Shown here in pieces: positions 6,489 through 7,791 of a stretch of 7,791 nt of DNA (positions within the stretch are counted from its first letter, which is position 1; each line of letters opens with the position of its first letter). The stretch spans positions 1 to 7,791 of the forward strand of contig CAMPHD010000146.1 in the NCBI GenBank assembly GCA_946885765.1, read 5' to 3'. The notes beneath the pieces were generated by a model. That model had not been told where the DNA came from and searched no databases. It saw only the letters and a list, made by a program, of their open reading frames with translations. Origin of the DNA: an uncultured Thalassospira sp. GTDB lineage: Bacteria; Pseudomonadota; Alphaproteobacteria; Rhodospirillales_A; Thalassospiraceae. The translations under genes were made by a program, and so were the position numbers.

Positions 6489-7766
6489 ATGACCGCGTCT
6501 TCAACAAAATCGGAACTGACCCTGACAAGGTTTGTTGAAAACCTTCGTAAACATGGGGCGAATGGTAAACGGCCGATTGTTGCAATTTTGAATATCCCCC
6601 TATCCCTGAGGCTTGAACCGCAGGAATATCAGGATATTTCGCGTGACGCATTCCATCATCTGCCCGAAAAGACCCAAGAGTATCGTCTTGAAAACGGTAT
6701 GGTCGCTTTCATTCGTCCTTCGAAATCGTTTGGCGAAACCGATACGTTTTTGGCCAGCGTGACCGAAACGCTCAAGGACGTTGTCGACCGACAGGGTTTG
6801 GGCGATATCCCGCAAAAGCTTTGGACTGAATTTTCCTGGCCTGAAGACCGCAAGGCAATGTTTGGCTTATTGGGGCTGTTTGAAGAAAACCATTTCCAAA
6901 ACGAAAGCCTGCAGCGCTTTGACATGGCAGAAATGCTGCGCGGTGCAATTAACGAAGAAGCGGTTTTTGACTCCTGCCGTCGTCAGGCCATTCTGGAATT
7001 TCATGACAGCCGCCGAGAAATCCTTGGGCATGAACTTTATTGTTCGCTGGATTATCTGCGTCAGCATCACCTTGCCAGTTTCCTTTTGGAAGGCCCGGGC
7101 GAGGTTGAAATTTTGTCGCGCGTGCTTGATGAAAAGGTGATGGATGTCACCAAAAATCTCGCCCCTCAGATGCTGCCCGATACCTTGCATCTAAACATGA
7201 TGGTTCAGACGATTTTTAGTGACCGATTTGCCGAATTTCTTGGATCGGAAGGCAGTCGTTTTGCTGAAAATCTGGCGATTGAAATCTCGCTTGAAAATGC
7301 GATTGCCGATTGGTGGGAATTCGAGGATGCCTGCAGTCTGCTGCATTCTGCTGGCGTGCGCGTTGGGCTTGATCGCATTACCTTGCCGTCACTTGAATTC
7401 CTGTCACCTCGCAAGATCAATGTCGATTTCATAAAGGTGATCTGGGATCAGAATATCATCGGTTCCAAACGGGCTGAGGCCACCGACAGGCTGCGTGAAT
7501 TTGCTTCTGTTTTTGCCGATCGCAATCTGATCCTGACGCGATGCGACAGTCGTACCGCATTGCGCATGGGCCGAAGCCTTGGTGTTGATGCCTTTCAGGG
7601 CAGCTATATCGACGCTCTTTTGGGGAAATACCTGCACAAGGAATGCAAATCGCGTAATACCACGTCGGATCGAAAATGCGCCGTATGTCAGTGGGCACCA
7701 CGTGAATTGCGCAAAAACGGGTGTGACTTCCATTTCAGGGCCGGAAAAATTCTCGCTGAAATCTGA
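6489..7766 (+). CDS. Degenerate EAL-domain protein with C-terminal four-cysteine motif
   Basis: The product is 425 residues from the ATG at 6489. Starts at 6483, 6477 (ATG) or 6474 (TTG) are possible; 6489 is preferred because gga sits six bases upstream. No signal peptide or membrane segment is apparent, so it is probably cytosolic. Residues about 215-380 follow the EAL cyclic-di-GMP phosphodiesterase pattern. LHLNMMVQTIFSDRF keeps the metal-ligand Asn (Asn236). EISLE (265-269) matches E-I/V-T-E. GLDRI (Asp295) stands where DDFG is expected, VDFIKV (312-317) for the KID strand, TRCDS (350-354) for EGVET, and FQGSYI (369-374) for QGY. The second Asp of DD, the Asp of KID and the first Glu of EGVE are replaced, so catalysis is unlikely; binding of the nucleotide or a partner is possible. 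The N-terminal half, including YRLENGMVAFIRP, is not recognised with confidence. The tail has Cys386-x10-Cys397-x2-Cys400-x11-Cys412, possibly a zinc site. Specific function is unknown. Confidence 0.72.
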   Translation: MTASSTKSELTLTRFVENLRKHGANGKRPIVAILNIPLSLRLEPQEYQDISRDAFHHLPEKTQEYRLENGMVAFIRPSKSFGETDTFLASVTETLKDVVDRQGLGDIPQKLWTEFSWPEDRKAMFGLLGLFEENHFQNESLQRFDMAEMLRGAINEEAVFDSCRRQAILEFHDSRREILGHELYCSLDYLRQHHLASFLLEGPGEVEILSRVLDEKVMDVTKNLAPQMLPDTLHLNMMVQTIFSDRFAEFLGSEGSRFAENLAIEISLENAIADWWEFEDACSLLHSAGVRVGLDRITLPSLEFLSPRKINVDFIKVIWDQNIIGSKRAEATDRLREFASVFADRNLILTRCDSRTALRMGRSLGVDAFQGSYIDALLGKYLHKECKSRNTTSDRKCAVCQWAPRELRKNGCDFHFRAGKILAEI

Positions 7767-7791
7767 TCCTTGCAGTGGCAACACAGTGTTT

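Noticed and set aside
7767..7791. Possible terminator after the EAL-like gene (aacacagtgttt)
   Set aside because: The visible arms leave only a one-base loop and the window ends before any T-run could be judged.

Overview
The window looks like ordinary chromosomal DNA from an alphaproteobacterium, most likely a Rhodospirillales member and perhaps Thalassospira-like. The basis is a PopZ/DUF2497 gene directly before valS, an arrangement I recall from many alphaproteobacteria, together with moderate GC content, weak Shine-Dalgarno sites and the protein sequences themselves. The genus is a guess. All six genes lie on the + strand. I see no mobile element, CRISPR array, tRNA or rRNA.

Layout: (1) 2-574 is the 3' part of popZ, the polar organizing protein. 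It lacks only its first codons, and its acidic linker contains a 9-residue repeat. (2) A strong intrinsic terminator (596-625) separates it from valS (666-3332), a complete valyl-tRNA synthetase, which ends at a second strong terminator (3355-3386). valS is therefore probably transcribed alone. (3) After a 136-base gap come pabB (3523-4920), pabA (4975-5568) and pabC (5568-6431), all complete. pabA and pabC overlap by one base. (4) 6489-7766 encodes a protein whose C-terminal half resembles an EAL (cyclic-di-GMP phosphodiesterase) domain with several catalytic residues replaced, followed by a four-cysteine tail.

Function: pabB and pabA encode the two subunits that turn chorismate and glutamine into 4-amino-4-deoxychorismate. 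pabC encodes the lyase that releases p-aminobenzoate and pyruvate, so the trio makes up the whole p-aminobenzoate branch of folate synthesis. The EAL-like gene lies 57 bases downstream (ATG at 6489) on the same strand with no clear terminator between. It may be read through from pabC or from its own weak promoter.

I found no clear new multi-gene system. The item most worth following is the degenerate EAL protein with its cysteine tail. Smaller points are the repeat in the PopZ linker, an 8-bp tandem repeat and a 27-codon ORF just before pabB, and two dyads around the end of pabC.
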